Source of the DNA: Nitrospinaceae bacterium
Lineage (GTDB): Bacteria; Nitrospinota; Nitrospinia; Nitrospinales; Nitrospinaceae
Direction of reading: 5' to 3'
Assembly: GCA_029261535.1 (NCBI GenBank)
Contig: JAJDBF010000048.1
Location: 1-64,000, forward strand
DNA length: 64,000 nucleotides
The notes under the pieces: generated by a model
The model's input: the letters and a program-made list of their open reading frames with translations, nothing else
Databases searched by the model: none
Told to the model about the DNA's origin: nothing
Part shown: positions 17,943-27,165 of the stretch, piece by piece
How the letters are laid out: every line of letters starts with the position of its first letter
Numbering within the stretch: position 1 is the first letter of the stretch
Translations under genes and position numbers: made by a program

Positions 17943-18061
17943 TTGATGTGTTGGGCGGTTGAGGATGGGGTCACTCAGGGTGCGGGTGGATGGTATTACG
18001 AAGATAAGGTCTCCATGTTAGCATTTTACTCGGCTCGCCGCTAATAATGGCCCTCTGCTTG

Positions 18062-18089
18062 TTCAAGAACCGCTGTTCGCGATCTTGAA
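18062..18089. repeat. Hairpin repeat (TTCAAGAAC family), copy 2
   Basis: Arms TTCAAGAAC and GATCTTGAA (one mismatch) enclose CGCTGTTCGC. The unit sits inside an outer inverted repeat, GGCCCTC at 18049-18055 and GAGGGCC at 18094-18100. It matches the hairpin at 10611-10638 closely. Confidence 0.8.
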
Positions 18090-18140
18090 TGCGGAGGGCC
18101 AACGAAAAACCTTCTCTCTTGCGGGCGCTCCGCGCACGGC

Positions 18141-18209
18141 GGACCTTGCGGTCGGCTAACAGAAACAACACCGCACTGTCATTCTGAACCGAAGGTGAAG
18201 AATCTCGCC
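18141..18209. repeat. Solo core repeat with GGACCTTGCGGTC hairpin
   Basis: GGACCTTGCGGTC (18141-18153) forms a GACC/GGTC stem with a TTGC tetraloop. The core from CTGTCATTCTGA to AATCTCGCC follows at 18176-18209. It matches the left end of the GIY-YIG element at 10661-10692 with a few differences. No nuclease gene accompanies this copy. Confidence 0.8.
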
Positions 18210-18239
18210 CTGGATTTTGAAATTTTGGACTGGGTTTTA

Positions 18240-18418
18240 CTCCCCCTTTTAAAGGAGACCTTTGCATAACTCCAAAAATCGAAAGCCAGATTCTTAGCGG
18301 ATATTGCAGTCGATGAGCAGACTGGATTATTTTATCCCTCCCCTTTAAAGGGGAGGGTATGGGAGGGGGCATCCAAGCAACCTCCCCTGTATTCCCTCCT
18401 TATAAGAAGGAGGGGAAT
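18240..18418. repeat. CTCCCC/GGGGAG palindromic repeats
   Basis: Three related palindromes. An imperfect one lies at 18240-18257. A perfect 22-bp palindrome lies at 18336-18357 (CCCTCCCCTTT then AAAGGGGAGGG). The third at 18391-18418 has ATTCCCTCCTT/AAGGAGGGGAAT arms with one extra G. This is a second repeat family, different from the TGTCATTCTGA core. Each could act as a bidirectional terminator-like hairpin. Confidence 0.75.
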
Positions 18419-18500
18419 ATGAGTTTCAAGATTATACAAAGCTCTCCTTAAAAAAGAGTGACAGAGCTATCCCAAGACCGTAGGATAAAAAGATCATCAC

Positions 18501-20357
18501 TTGAACCTTGAGCATTTTCAAAAAACTGTTTTGGATAATCCACGTTCACAATCGAATAAAGAACACCTGATCTCTTTTTTTGCGGTTGCAACTGCTCTGC
18601 TGATTTTTTATTTCGACCATCTGGTGGAGTTGGGTGTTGCGGCTGGCGTGCCTTATATACTGGTCATTCTGATCGGGTTCTGGGCGAAAAAGAGACCGGT
18701 CATTATTCGGCTGGCGGTGCTTTGTTCTCTCCTGACACTGCTGGGGTGGTGGCTGTCTCCTGTTGGCGGGGAGCCGTGGAAAGTGGCTTCCAACCGGTAT
18801 TTGGCCCTGTTTGCGATCTGGGTCACCGCGATCTTATGCATTTCCCAGCAAGCCAAGCACGGACAACTACAGGAGTCCCAGTTCAGCCTGGACACCATTT
18901 TCAATTCCGTTCCGGCCATGATCTGGTACAAGGATCGGCACAACCGCATTTTAAAAGTCAATCAGTACGGAGCCGATTTATTGGGCATTCCTGCCGTAGA
19001 GATTGAAGGCCAATTGATGGATGAGTTTTTCCCTGATCTGGCTGAGGAATGTTATCTGGGTGATTTGGAGGTGATCCGCACTGGAAAACCTAAATTTGGT
19101 CTCATTGGAGAATGGAAGACTATCCAGGGTAAGAGATGGTTGCGCACCGACAAGGTTCCTTATCGTGGGAAGAACGGAAAGGTGGAGGGTGTCATTCTGA
19201 TCTCGGAGGATATCACTGAAAGCCGAAAATCGCAGGAGCAGTTGGCCCTCATGTTCACTGCCATTGAGCAGAGCCATACCGCAGTGATGATCACAGATAA
19301 TGGAGGTCGGATCGAATATGCGAACCCCAGTTTTTGTGAAAACTCGGGATACTCCGCTGATGAATTGATGGGAAGGTCCACCCGTATCCTGAAATCTGGC
19401 GAGCACCCGAAATCGTATTACTCCCATCTTTGGCGGACGCTGAATGCAGGCGAAATCTGGCGCGGTGAATTCATCAACCGGGCCAAAGCCGGGACCCTCT
19501 ATTCTGAACGGGTTACCATTCATCCCATACGAAATGACCTGGGCAAGATCACTCATTTTGTCTGGGTCCGGATCGATGATGTGGAACGGCGCGAGACGGT
19601 ACGGCAACTCAGAGAATATGCGAAGGAGCTGGCGCGCAGTAACAAGGACCTGGACGAGTTTGCCTCGATCGCCTCGCACGATCTTCAAGAGCCGTTACGC
19701 AAGATTGTTTCATTCGGAGAGAAACTCTCTGCCGGTTATCAGCCTGTGTTGGACGACCGGGGTTTGAATTACCTTGACCGTATGGTGGACGCGGCGGGTC
19801 GATTGAAAAACCTGGTGCGCGATCTGATCGAATTGTCCCGTGTCAGCCGCAACGTGCAAACAATGGGTTCCATCGATTTAAACCAGGTATTGGGCGAGGT
19901 TTTGCTGGACCTGGAATTTACTATTGAAGAGACCTCTGCTGTTATAGAGAAAAATCCCCTGTCAACGATTGAAGGCAACCGTGCGCAGTTGCATCAGTTG
20001 TTTCAGAACCTGCTGAGCAATGCGCTCAAGTTTCACAAAAAACAATCGCCACCGCAGATATCCATAAGCCATAAAAAATTGAGGGAAGGGCAGGTCGAAA
20101 TTGAAATGCGGGATCAGGGCATCGGGTTCGATGAAAAGTATCTTGTGAAAATTTTCAAACCGTTTGAACGTCTACATACCGTGCTGGACGGTTACAGAGG
20201 CTCCGGCATTGGTCTTGCCCTGTGCCGTAAAATTGTTGAGGCTCACGGAGGGAGCATCACGGCCGAAAGCCAGCCGGGAGAAGGGGCGGTGTTCCGGGTC
20301 AGGCTTCCTGAAAAACAGAATATTCTGTCGACTTCCATCACCGAAGAATTGGCGTGA
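18501..20357 (+). CDS. Membrane sensor histidine kinase with two PAS domains
   Basis: A 618-residue kinase. Residues about 24-115 hold three or four hydrophobic segments (SFFAVATALLIFYF, PYILVILIGFW, LAVLCSLLTLLGWWL, LALFAIWVTAILC) as a membrane-embedded sensor. PAS1 covers about 125-240 and PAS2 about 250-370 (AVMITDNGGRIEYANPSFCENSGYS). The HisKA domain has phospho-acceptor His in FASIASHDLQEPLRK. The ATPase domain has the N box LLSNALKFH, G1 DQGIGF and GSGIGLALCRK. The DLQEPLRK form of the H box is typical of phytochrome-like kinases. It starts at a TTG with no upstream ATG in frame and a poor ribosome-binding site, so the start is uncertain. No cognate regulator adjoins it. Confidence 0.88.
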   Translation: MNLEHFQKTVLDNPRSQSNKEHLISFFAVATALLIFYFDHLVELGVAAGVPYILVILIGFWAKKRPVIIRLAVLCSLLTLLGWWLSPVGGEPWKVASNRYLALFAIWVTAILCISQQAKHGQLQESQFSLDTIFNSVPAMIWYKDRHNRILKVNQYGADLLGIPAVEIEGQLMDEFFPDLAEECYLGDLEVIRTGKPKFGLIGEWKTIQGKRWLRTDKVPYRGKNGKVEGVILISEDITESRKSQEQLALMFTAIEQSHTAVMITDNGGRIEYANPSFCENSGYSADELMGRSTRILKSGEHPKSYYSHLWRTLNAGEIWRGEFINRAKAGTLYSERVTIHPIRNDLGKITHFVWVRIDDVERRETVRQLREYAKELARSNKDLDEFASIASHDLQEPLRKIVSFGEKLSAGYQPVLDDRGLNYLDRMVDAAGRLKNLVRDLIELSRVSRNVQTMGSIDLNQVLGEVLLDLEFTIEETSAVIEKNPLSTIEGNRAQLHQLFQNLLSNALKFHKKQSPPQISISHKKLREGQVEIEMRDQGIGFDEKYLVKIFKPFERLHTVLDGYRGSGIGLALCRKIVEAHGGSITAESQPGEGAVFRVRLPEKQNILSTSITEELA

Positions 20358-20529
20358 GTCTGCTGTCTTAAGTATATCCCCGGATGAATTCACCGCGCGA
20401 TTCCCTTATAATGCACCCTCGTGTTTTCCCCACTGTCTGACTGGCAACCCCGAGCAGAACGAAATATCCATCCCTTCCCTAAATGCTTGGGGAAAAGGGG
20501 TCCTGTTAATATTTTGAGATTGGTTGAAT
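20358..20529 (+). promoter_or_regulatory. metH leader with possible -10 box
   Basis: A TATAAT hexamer at 20407-20412 could be the -10 of metH, leaving a leader of about 110 nt; no good -35 is seen at the right distance. The leader contains a short CCCC/GGGG inverted repeat near 20475-20500. I looked for the conserved boxes of SAM, SAH and cobalamin riboswitches, which often precede metH, and could not recognise them. Confidence 0.3.
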
Positions 20530-23500
20530 ATGAATTTTGAGCAAGCACTTAAAGAACGAATTTTAATTCTGGACGGTGCCATGGGAACCATGGTGCAGAA
20601 TCTTGAAGTGACCGATGCCACCTTCGGCGGGTCTTTGTTTCGTATGCTGACAGATCTGCTTACCTTTGCGCGTCCGGACGACTTGAAAGGTATCCACCGC
20701 GCTTATCTGGATGCCGGAGCCAATATTATTGAGACCAATACTTTCGGCGCATCGCCTTTGAGACTGAAGGAATTCGACTGGGCGCAATTCGACCCTGCCG
20801 ATCTTGAAGTGGTCCCCGATGGCCTCGACCTCCGCAAAGGCAATCTGGCGGAGATCACGCGGCATATCAATGTGCGGGCTTGTCAGATAGCGCGGCAGGC
20901 GGTGGAAGAATGCAAGGCGAGTCCAGATTATGACGGGCGACCGCTGTTCGTTGCCGGGTCCATGGGCCCGTCCAACTGTGTGCTGTCGAGTACCGAAGCC
21001 AACCTGACGCGCACCACCTGGGACGAGGTGGTCGAAAACAATCGCTTGCAGGTCGCCGGACTGCTCGAAGGCGGGGCCGATCTGCTCCTCATAGAAACGC
21101 AACAGGATATTCTGGAAACCAAGGCAACGCTGGTCGGGGCGCGGCGGGCCTTTAAAGAAGCGGGGCGATCCATCCCCATGCAAGTGCAGGTCACCGTCGA
21201 TATTTTTTCCAAGATGCAAATCTTCAATACAGATATTCTGGCGGCCTACACCGCGGTGGCGCCGATGCAACCGGCGGTCTTCGGCATCAACTGCAACGTC
21301 GGTCCCGAAGAAATGCAAAAAACGGTCGAGACCCTGAGTCGCTACAGCAGAATTCCGTTTGCCATTGTGCCCAACGCCGGGCAACCCATCTCCGAAGATG
21401 GCAAAACCTGTTACAAGCTGGAGCCGGAGAAGATGGCCGAGATCATGGAGCCGTTTGCCAGCAAGTACGGGGCCTCGGTGCTCGGTGGTTGTTGTGGTAC
21501 CAGCCCGGCGCATATCCGCAGTCTTGCGGATACGGTCAGTGGCCTTGTTCCGCTTGAACGTGAGATCGAACCCGGCGTCTGGATATCCGGTCCGCAAAAC
21601 GCTATCCGTCTCGACAGCTCGAAAAACCTCATCCGCATCGGCGAGAGGCTCAACGTGCGCGGCAGTAAAAAAGTGCGCGAAGCAGTCGAGCGCGATGGCG
21701 ATATGATCGTGGAAGATCTGGAAGCGGTGGCGCATGGGCAGGTTGACGATCTTGGCATCGAAATCATTGATGTGTGTATGGACAGCAACATCGTCGAAAC
21801 TGAAAAAGTCCTGCCACAGGTGATCTACCACCTGACCTCCGACTTTAAAGGAGCCATGTGTCTCGATTCGTTTTCAGTCGAGGCCTTGGTCAAGGGCCTT
21901 GAGTCCTATCCGGGTCGCCCCATTCTGAACTCCATCAGTCTTGAGGATTACGAAGAAGGGGTCACCAAACTGGATGCGGTGTTGTCGAAGACGGCGGAGC
22001 ATCATCCGGTATACATCGCGCTGGTCAACGGACCCAAAGGCCCTGCCATCACGCGGCAGGAGAAATATGATCTGGCTAAAGAAATTGTCGAACGATCACA
22101 AAACGATTACGGCGTTGGGCCAGATGAGTTGATCATTGATGTCAACGCTTACCCTATCGGTAGTGAATCGGAAGAAGGCGTTAATTTTTCTCTGGAATCG
22201 TTGGAGAGTATTCCGATGATCAAGGCGATTCATCCCGATCTCAAAACGTCCATCGGCGTGGGCAATCTGACCAACGGTCTGGCGCAGAAACCGTATATGC
22301 GGCTGGTGCTGACCTCCGTTTTCCTGCACGAGGGACGCAAGCGCGGGTTGGACTGCGCGATTCTCAATCCCAACCATTATGTGCCGGTGGAGAGTCTCAC
22401 ACAGTCCGATGCCGAATTAGGTCGGCGGGTGATTCTCGAGCGCGACATGGCGGCGTTTGAAGAACTTGAAGAGATCGCGGTACGCAAGAAAACCGGCAAG
22501 GTGCAGAAGAAGCAAAATTACGCCGACCTTGACCTGGAAGAAAGCATTTGTCAGAAGATCATGGATGGGTTCAAGCAAAAGCATGAAGGTGTGGTCGAGA
22601 GAGAAGGGTGGACGTTCAATTACAAAGATCACATCGTGACGCAGGCGGCGGAAGTGCTGCACCGGCATGAGCCGCTGGATTTTGTCGGCGGTCATCTCAT
22701 GAAAACCATGCGCGAGTTGGGCGACCGTTTTGGTCGCGGTGAAGTCAGCCTGCCGCATCTATTGAAGAGCGCCGATGTCATGCGCCACGTCATGGGATTT
22801 CTCGAAGCGTGGATGCGGCATCAGAGTGGGGCCGAGCCGGGAGCCGTTATTCAATACAAAGGCACCGTGGTGATCGGCACCGTGTTTCAGGATGTTCACA
22901 GCATCGGCAAGGACCTCGCCAAAACATTGCTCGATAATTACGGCTACCGCACCATCGACCTCGGTGTGCAGGTGCCGTTGGAAAAATTTATCGAAACGGC
23001 AAAGCAGGAAAACGCCGATGCCATCGGCATGAGTGCCCTGTTGGTGCAGACCTCGAATCACATGATCACCGTTTCCCGCATGCTGGAAGAGCAGGCGTTT
23101 GACATTCCGGTGTTGATCGGCGGCGCACCGGTCAACGACCGGCACGCCGGGTACGTCGCCATGTTCGGCCAGTCCAGCCTCGACCGTTTGCACGGCAATG
23201 TTTTTTATTGTGAAAGCGGGATGGACGGAGTCAACATCATGAACTCCCTGATGGACTCCGGTCAACGCGACAGCATGCTGGAGAAAAACCGGGAAGACTT
23301 GATCCGTCACTACCAACGTGCGAAAGGTCTGGCGGAGGATAAAAAGAAACTGTTCGAGACTTTGCCACGGCGCAAGGTGGATTTGAAAAAGTATCAAGCG
23401 CCGACCGATGGTGTGGGGTTTCACAAGGTCGAGTTTCGACTGGAAAAATTAAAACCCGTGATGGATACCAAAAGCCTGTTTTCGCTCAACTGGAAATTCG

Positions 23501-24156
23501 GCAAACAGTCCTCTTGGAAAGCCAAGGGGATTGCGCTGGAGGATCTCAAGCAACTGCACGATGAATGGGTGGCAAAAGCGGATGCGAACGGTTGGATTGG
23601 CCCGCAGGCCCGGTTCGCGCTGTTACCTGCGCAGTCCGAGGGAGACGAGTTGATCGTTTATGATCCGAACGATTTGTCGCGCGTACTGGGACGCTTCAAC
23701 TGGACGGTTTGTCTGGGTCGCAGTAAAAAGGGCAAGCAGGATGCGTTCTCGGTGGCGCAGTATTTTCATTCCAAGGAATCAGGCGTGATGGATACGGTGG
23801 GTGTGCAGATCACGACAGCCGGTCCGAATCTGGAAGGTGCCGTACGCCGCTTCAAAGAAGACGGCGACACCGAGTCGGCCCTTTATCTGCAGGGCCTCGG
23901 CGACCGTGTGGCGGAAGACCTTGCCGAGTATTGCCATCAGTTACTCAAGCAAAGGATCGGTCGCGCCAAGACGAAAGACGGGCAACGCTACAGCCCCGGT
24001 TACCCGGCGATTGAAAACCTGGTGAACAATAAAATTCTGTTTGAAATCCTTAAACCTGAAGACCTCGGGATTTCATTGACGGACGCGAACGAATTCGATC
24101 CCCCCAGCACGACCGGTGCTGTCATTTGTTTCCACCCCGAAGCCGGGTATAGCTAA
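20530..24156 (+). CDS. metH: Cobalamin-dependent methionine synthase
   Basis: A 1208-residue MetH with all four modules in the classical order. Homocysteine domain (1-340): zinc ligands C255 in GINCNVG and C321-C322 in GGCCGTSP. Methyltetrahydrofolate (pterin) domain, about 365-640, with IGERLNVRGS. Cobalamin cap and B12-binding domains, about 680-900, with DVHSIG (788-793), whose H790 is the cobalt ligand. C-terminal AdoMet-dependent reactivation domain with RYSPGYPA near residue 1140. It transfers the methyl group from methyltetrahydrofolate to homocysteine in the cytoplasm. Start: ATG at 20530; a TTG two codons earlier is in frame. It stands alone between a kinase and clpC. The full-length reactivation domain implies a reductase partner elsewhere. 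Confidence 0.97.
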   Translation: MNFEQALKERILILDGAMGTMVQNLEVTDATFGGSLFRMLTDLLTFARPDDLKGIHRAYLDAGANIIETNTFGASPLRLKEFDWAQFDPADLEVVPDGLDLRKGNLAEITRHINVRACQIARQAVEECKASPDYDGRPLFVAGSMGPSNCVLSSTEANLTRTTWDEVVENNRLQVAGLLEGGADLLLIETQQDILETKATLVGARRAFKEAGRSIPMQVQVTVDIFSKMQIFNTDILAAYTAVAPMQPAVFGINCNVGPEEMQKTVETLSRYSRIPFAIVPNAGQPISEDGKTCYKLEPEKMAEIMEPFASKYGASVLGGCCGTSPAHIRSLADTVSGLVPLEREIEPGVWISGPQNAIRLDSSKNLIRIGERLNVRGSKKVREAVERDGDMIVEDLEAVAHGQVDDLGIEIIDVCMDSNIVETEKVLPQVIYHLTSDFKGAMCLDSFSVEALVKGLESYPGRPILNSISLEDYEEGVTKLDAVLSKTAEHHPVYIALVNGPKGPAITRQEKYDLAKEIVERSQNDYGVGPDELIIDVNAYPIGSESEEGVNFSLESLESIPMIKAIHPDLKTSIGVGNLTNGLAQKPYMRLVLTSVFLHEGRKRGLDCAILNPNHYVPVESLTQSDAELGRRVILERDMAAFEELEEIAVRKKTGKVQKKQNYADLDLEESICQKIMDGFKQKHEGVVEREGWTFNYKDHIVTQAAEVLHRHEPLDFVGGHLMKTMRELGDRFGRGEVSLPHLLKSADVMRHVMGFLEAWMRHQSGAEPGAVIQYKGTVVIGTVFQDVHSIGKDLAKTLLDNYGYRTIDLGVQVPLEKFIETAKQENADAIGMSALLVQTSNHMITVSRMLEEQAFDIPVLIGGAPVNDRHAGYVAMFGQSSLDRLHGNVFYCESGMDGVNIMNSLMDSGQRDSMLEKNREDLIRHYQRAKGLAEDKKKLFETLPRRKVDLKKYQAPTDGVGFHKVEFRLEKLKPVMDTKSLFSLNWKFGKQSSWKAKGIALEDLKQLHDEWVAKADANGWIGPQARFALLPAQSEGDELIVYDPNDLSRVLGRFNWTVCLGRSKKGKQDAFSVAQYFHSKESGVMDTVGVQITTAGPNLEGAVRRFKEDGDTESALYLQGLGDRVAEDLAEYCHQLLKQRIGRAKTKDGQRYSPGYPAIENLVNNKILFEILKPEDLGISLTDANEFDPPSTTGAVICFHPEAGYS

Positions 24157-24610
24157 GACCAGTCCCCCTCCTGTAAGAACGCAACTCTGTTTTTCTTTTC
24201 TTCCAGGAGCTCTGAGCATTCAAAGGCTGTATTTTTCATAAATAAAAAATGACGGACCAGCTTGTTTTCCGGCGGCAGAGATATTATTAACTGAAAACAA
24301 ACCGGTTAAGTCAATTCTCTAGTTTTCCGCTAAACCAGGTAGCGAAACAAGGTGGAAGGAAGGTAACAGGGAGCTGTCATTTTCCTCTCTTCGTGGAAGC
24401 GAAAACGCGGAAATTTAATTTCCATAATTTATTGAAAAATAAAGAGTTTTGTGTTATCTTGCGGTTAAATTAAAAACTTGTAAATTGACCTCGGTTTGCT
24501 AAAATACGAAATGGAACTCCAGAGGTAGTTTTTTGGTCGGTAGCGGTAGTGCTGACCATGATCTCCGGAGTGTCAAATCATGCATCCTTTCAATACGGGA
24601 CGTTGAGGCC
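24157..24610 (+). promoter_or_regulatory. metH-clpC gap with candidate clpC promoter
   Basis: No gene seen in 454 bp. The best promoter candidate is TTGTAA (24478-24483), a 16-bp spacer and TAAAAT (24500-24505), about 105 bp before the clpC ATG. No CIRCE palindrome or CtsR-type heptad repeat was recognised, although clpC genes often carry one. An open frame joins clpC upstream to 24533, but its residues do not match the family. Confidence 0.35.
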
Positions 24611-27040
24611 ATGTTTAAACGATTTACCGAAAGAGCTAGAAGAGTCATCATTCTCGCAAGGGAAGAGGCTGAACTATACAGACACGAATATTTGGGAACC
24701 GAGCATATTCTGCAGGGCATCATCAAGGATGGCGGCGGCATTGCGGTGGCCTTGTTGCAAAAGTCCGGCGTGGATTTGAATCAGATCAAATCTGAGCTCG
24801 AAAAAAACCTGCCTCGCAGTTCCAACTCCTTGGTGATCGGTGATATTCCGTTCACTTCACGGGCGAAGAAGGTGCTGGAGTTTGCGGTGGAAGAAGCGCG
24901 TTCCCTGAATCATAACTACATCGGTACCGAGCATCTTCTGCTCGGTCTGCTTAAGGAAAAAGAAGGTGTTGCCTGCCGGGTGCTGAACGGGTTCGGTATG
25001 TACTTTGATGATGTAAAAGAGAAGCTCGAGGAGATGTTCCGCGAGCCCTCGGAAGCCACGCGGGAAGCGGGCAAGACGCCCACACTGGATGAGTTCAGTC
25101 GTGATCTTACCGCGATGGCAACGCAGGGCAAACTCGATCCTATCATCGGTCGCTCCAAGGAAATTGAGCGGATGATTCAGATATTGAGTCGACGCACCAA
25201 AAACAACCCGGTCCTTATCGGGGAGCCGGGTGTTGGTAAGACCGCTATCGTTGAGGGTCTGGCGCAACTCATCATTGAGCGCGAGGTGCCGGATTCCCTG
25301 TTCGACAAGCGCGTTGTGTCGCTTGATCTTGGGTCGTTGATTGCCGGTACCAAGTACCGGGGTCAGTTTGAAGCACGGCTCAAGGGCATCATGAAAGAGA
25401 TCATTCAGAACGAGAGTGTCATCCTGTTCATCGATGAGTTGCATACACTGGTCGGGGCCGGGGCGGCGGAAGGTTCTGTTGATGCTTCCAATATGCTGAA
25501 GCCGGCGTTGTCACGCGGTGAGATTCAGTGTATTGGCGCGACCACTCTGGAAGAATACCGAAAATACATTGAGAAGAACGGTGCGCTGGAGCGACGTTTT
25601 CAGCCGATTGTTGTTAATCCACCTTCGATCGAAGAGACGATTGATATCATCAATGGTTTGAAGGTGCCGTACGAAGTGCATCACAAGGTGAAGATCAGCG
25701 AGGAGTCGATCATTACTGCGGTGCGTTTTGCTGACCGTTACATCAGTGACCGTTTTCTGCCGGACAAGGCGATCGATGTTATTGATGAAGCCGGATCGCG
25801 GGTGCGCCTCAAAAGGCACACGCAGTCGCCGGATATGCGCAAGATCCAGCGTGAGATTGATGCGGTCGTTCGTGAGAAGAAAATCCGTATTGAAAATCAG
25901 GAATTTGAAAAAGCTGTGGAGTTGCGCGATAAAGAAGAAGAGTTGCGTTCCGCTCAGGATGCCGAGAAAGCCAAGTGGGAGAAGGAAAATCAGATTGAAG
26001 AGCCCACTATTGGTGAAGAGGATATTGCCGCTGTTGTTTCCAGTATGACGGGGATTCCGCTCAATCGCATCGAAGAGAAAGAATCGACTCGTCTCATTAA
26101 TATGGCGGAAGAGCTTTCCGGCAAGGTGGTGGGGCAGTCCGAAGCGGTGGAGGCGATCTCCAAGGCTATCCGGCGGTCCCGTTCCGGGCTCAAGGATATG
26201 AAGCGTCCTATCGGCTGTTTCCTTTTTCTGGGGCCAACCGGTGTGGGTAAGACGGAGCTCGCCGGTGCGTTGGCGGAGTTTATGTTCGGTCAGCGCGATG
26301 CGCTCATTCGACTGGATATGTCCGAGTACATGGAGAAGTTCAATGTCTCTCGTTTAACCGGTGCGCCTCCTGGTTATGTCGGTTATGAGGAAGGCGGTCA
26401 GTTGACTGAAAAAGTCCGCAGGAAGCCTTACTCGGTTGTGTTGTTCGACGAAATTGAAAAAGCCAACTCCGATGTCTTCCACCTGCTGTTGCAGATCATG
26501 GACGATGGTCGCCTGACAGACAGTTATGGTCGTGTCATCGACTTTAAAAATACGGTCATCATCCTCACCTCCAATATCAGTTCCAAGATGCTGGACAAGG
26601 GGTCTCTGGGTTTTCACTCCGGGGATGAAGATATGAGTTTTGAGAAAATGGAAAAAGACCTCAAGCAGGATTTGAGGAAAATGTTCAATCCGGAATTTTT
26701 AAACCGATTGAGCGAAACGATTGTGTTCAAGCCGTTGAGCCTGGAATCCGTCACCAAAATCCTTGATCTGCAGATTCAGTTGCTCAACGAGCAGTTGATC
26801 CAGCAGGGTCTGACGATTGACATGACGCAAGACGCCAAGAAATGGTTGGCGGAGAAGGGTTACGACAGAAATTTTGGGGCTCGCCCATTGCGGCGTGCTA
26901 TCCAGAAACACCTCGAAGATGTGCTTTCGGATGAAATGCTGAAGGGGCGCTTTAAAAACGGCGGGGTTATTGAAGTTGGCCTGTCGGGTGATGAGTTGAC
27001 CTTTGCAGAAAAATCCGGAGCGCTCAACCCGGTTCCCTGA
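24611..27040 (+). CDS. clpC: ATP-dependent Clp protease ATPase subunit ClpC
   Basis: An 809-residue Hsp100 unfoldase. Two Clp_N repeats occupy residues 1-150, opening with [12 protein letters not shown] and each carrying the GTEHxL motif. AAA+ domain 1 has Walker [11 protein letters not shown] (204-213). The middle region includes a UVR motif (about 410-445, [17 protein letters not shown]), which marks ClpC rather than ClpA or ClpB. AAA+ domain 2 has [10 protein letters not shown] and LFDEIEKA. ClpC unfolds substrates for the ClpP peptidase. The start is the ATG at 24611, where family similarity begins. No mcsA, mcsB, ctsR or clpP gene adjoins it, so adaptor-based control as in Firmicutes is not indicated. 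Confidence 0.95.
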   Translation: MFKRFTERARRVIILAREEAELYRHEYLGTEHILQGIIKDGGGIAVALLQKSGVDLNQIKSELEKNLPRSSNSLVIGDIPFTSRAKKVLEFAVEEARSLNHNYIGTEHLLLGLLKEKEGVACRVLNGFGMYFDDVKEKLEEMFREPSEATREAGKTPTLDEFSRDLTAMATQGKLDPIIGRSKEIERMIQILSRRTKNNPVLIGEPGVGKTAIVEGLAQLIIEREVPDSLFDKRVVSLDLGSLIAGTKYRGQFEARLKGIMKEIIQNESVILFIDELHTLVGAGAAEGSVDASNMLKPALSRGEIQCIGATTLEEYRKYIEKNGALERRFQPIVVNPPSIEETIDIINGLKVPYEVHHKVKISEESIITAVRFADRYISDRFLPDKAIDVIDEAGSRVRLKRHTQSPDMRKIQREIDAVVREKKIRIENQEFEKAVELRDKEEELRSAQDAEKAKWEKENQIEEPTIGEEDIAAVVSSMTGIPLNRIEEKESTRLINMAEELSGKVVGQSEAVEAISKAIRRSRSGLKDMKRPIGCFLFLGPTGVGKTELAGALAEFMFGQRDALIRLDMSEYMEKFNVSRLTGAPPGYVGYEEGGQLTEKVRRKPYSVVLFDEIEKANSDVFHLLLQIMDDGRLTDSYGRVIDFKNTVIILTSNISSKMLDKGSLGFHSGDEDMSFEKMEKDLKQDLRKMFNPEFLNRLSETIVFKPLSLESVTKILDLQIQLLNEQLIQQGLTIDMTQDAKKWLAEKGYDRNFGARPLRRAIQKHLEDVLSDEMLKGRFKNGGVIEVGLSGDELTFAEKSGALNPVP

Positions 27041-27165
27041 TTTTCCAGGGTGACTGTGTCTCTGGGGGTTCCCGTTACCAGCAAAAAGATAAAGTGTTGA
27101 GTTGTTAGGACTTATGGTTCCGACGCTTAATGCTTTTTTTTGCCTTTTTTTAGAAAAGAAAAAAT

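Larger units (their letters stand above)
17943..18500. other. Repeat-rich intergenic region
   Basis: A 558-bp gap packed with dispersed repeats: the TTCAAGAAC hairpin at 18062-18089 inside a longer GGCCCTC/GAGGGCC stem, the GGACCTTGCGGTC hairpin at 18141-18153, the TGTCATTCTGA core at 18176-18209, and several CTCCCC/GGGGAG palindromes at 18240-18418. A minus-strand open frame across it (17971-18372) is only a translation of these repeats. Confidence 0.8.

Noticed and set aside
17971-18372. 133-codon minus-strand open frame
   Set aside because: It is a translation of the TGTCATTCTGA, GGACCTTGCGGTC and CTCCCC repeats; the peptide contains the typical repeat-derived string RDSSPSVQNDS.
20358-20529. 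SAM, SAH or cobalamin riboswitch before metH
   Set aside because: The leader is of suitable length, but none of the conserved boxes could be identified by eye; an Infernal search with the Rfam models would decide.
24157-24610. CIRCE or CtsR operator before clpC
   Set aside because: No matching inverted or heptad repeat was seen.
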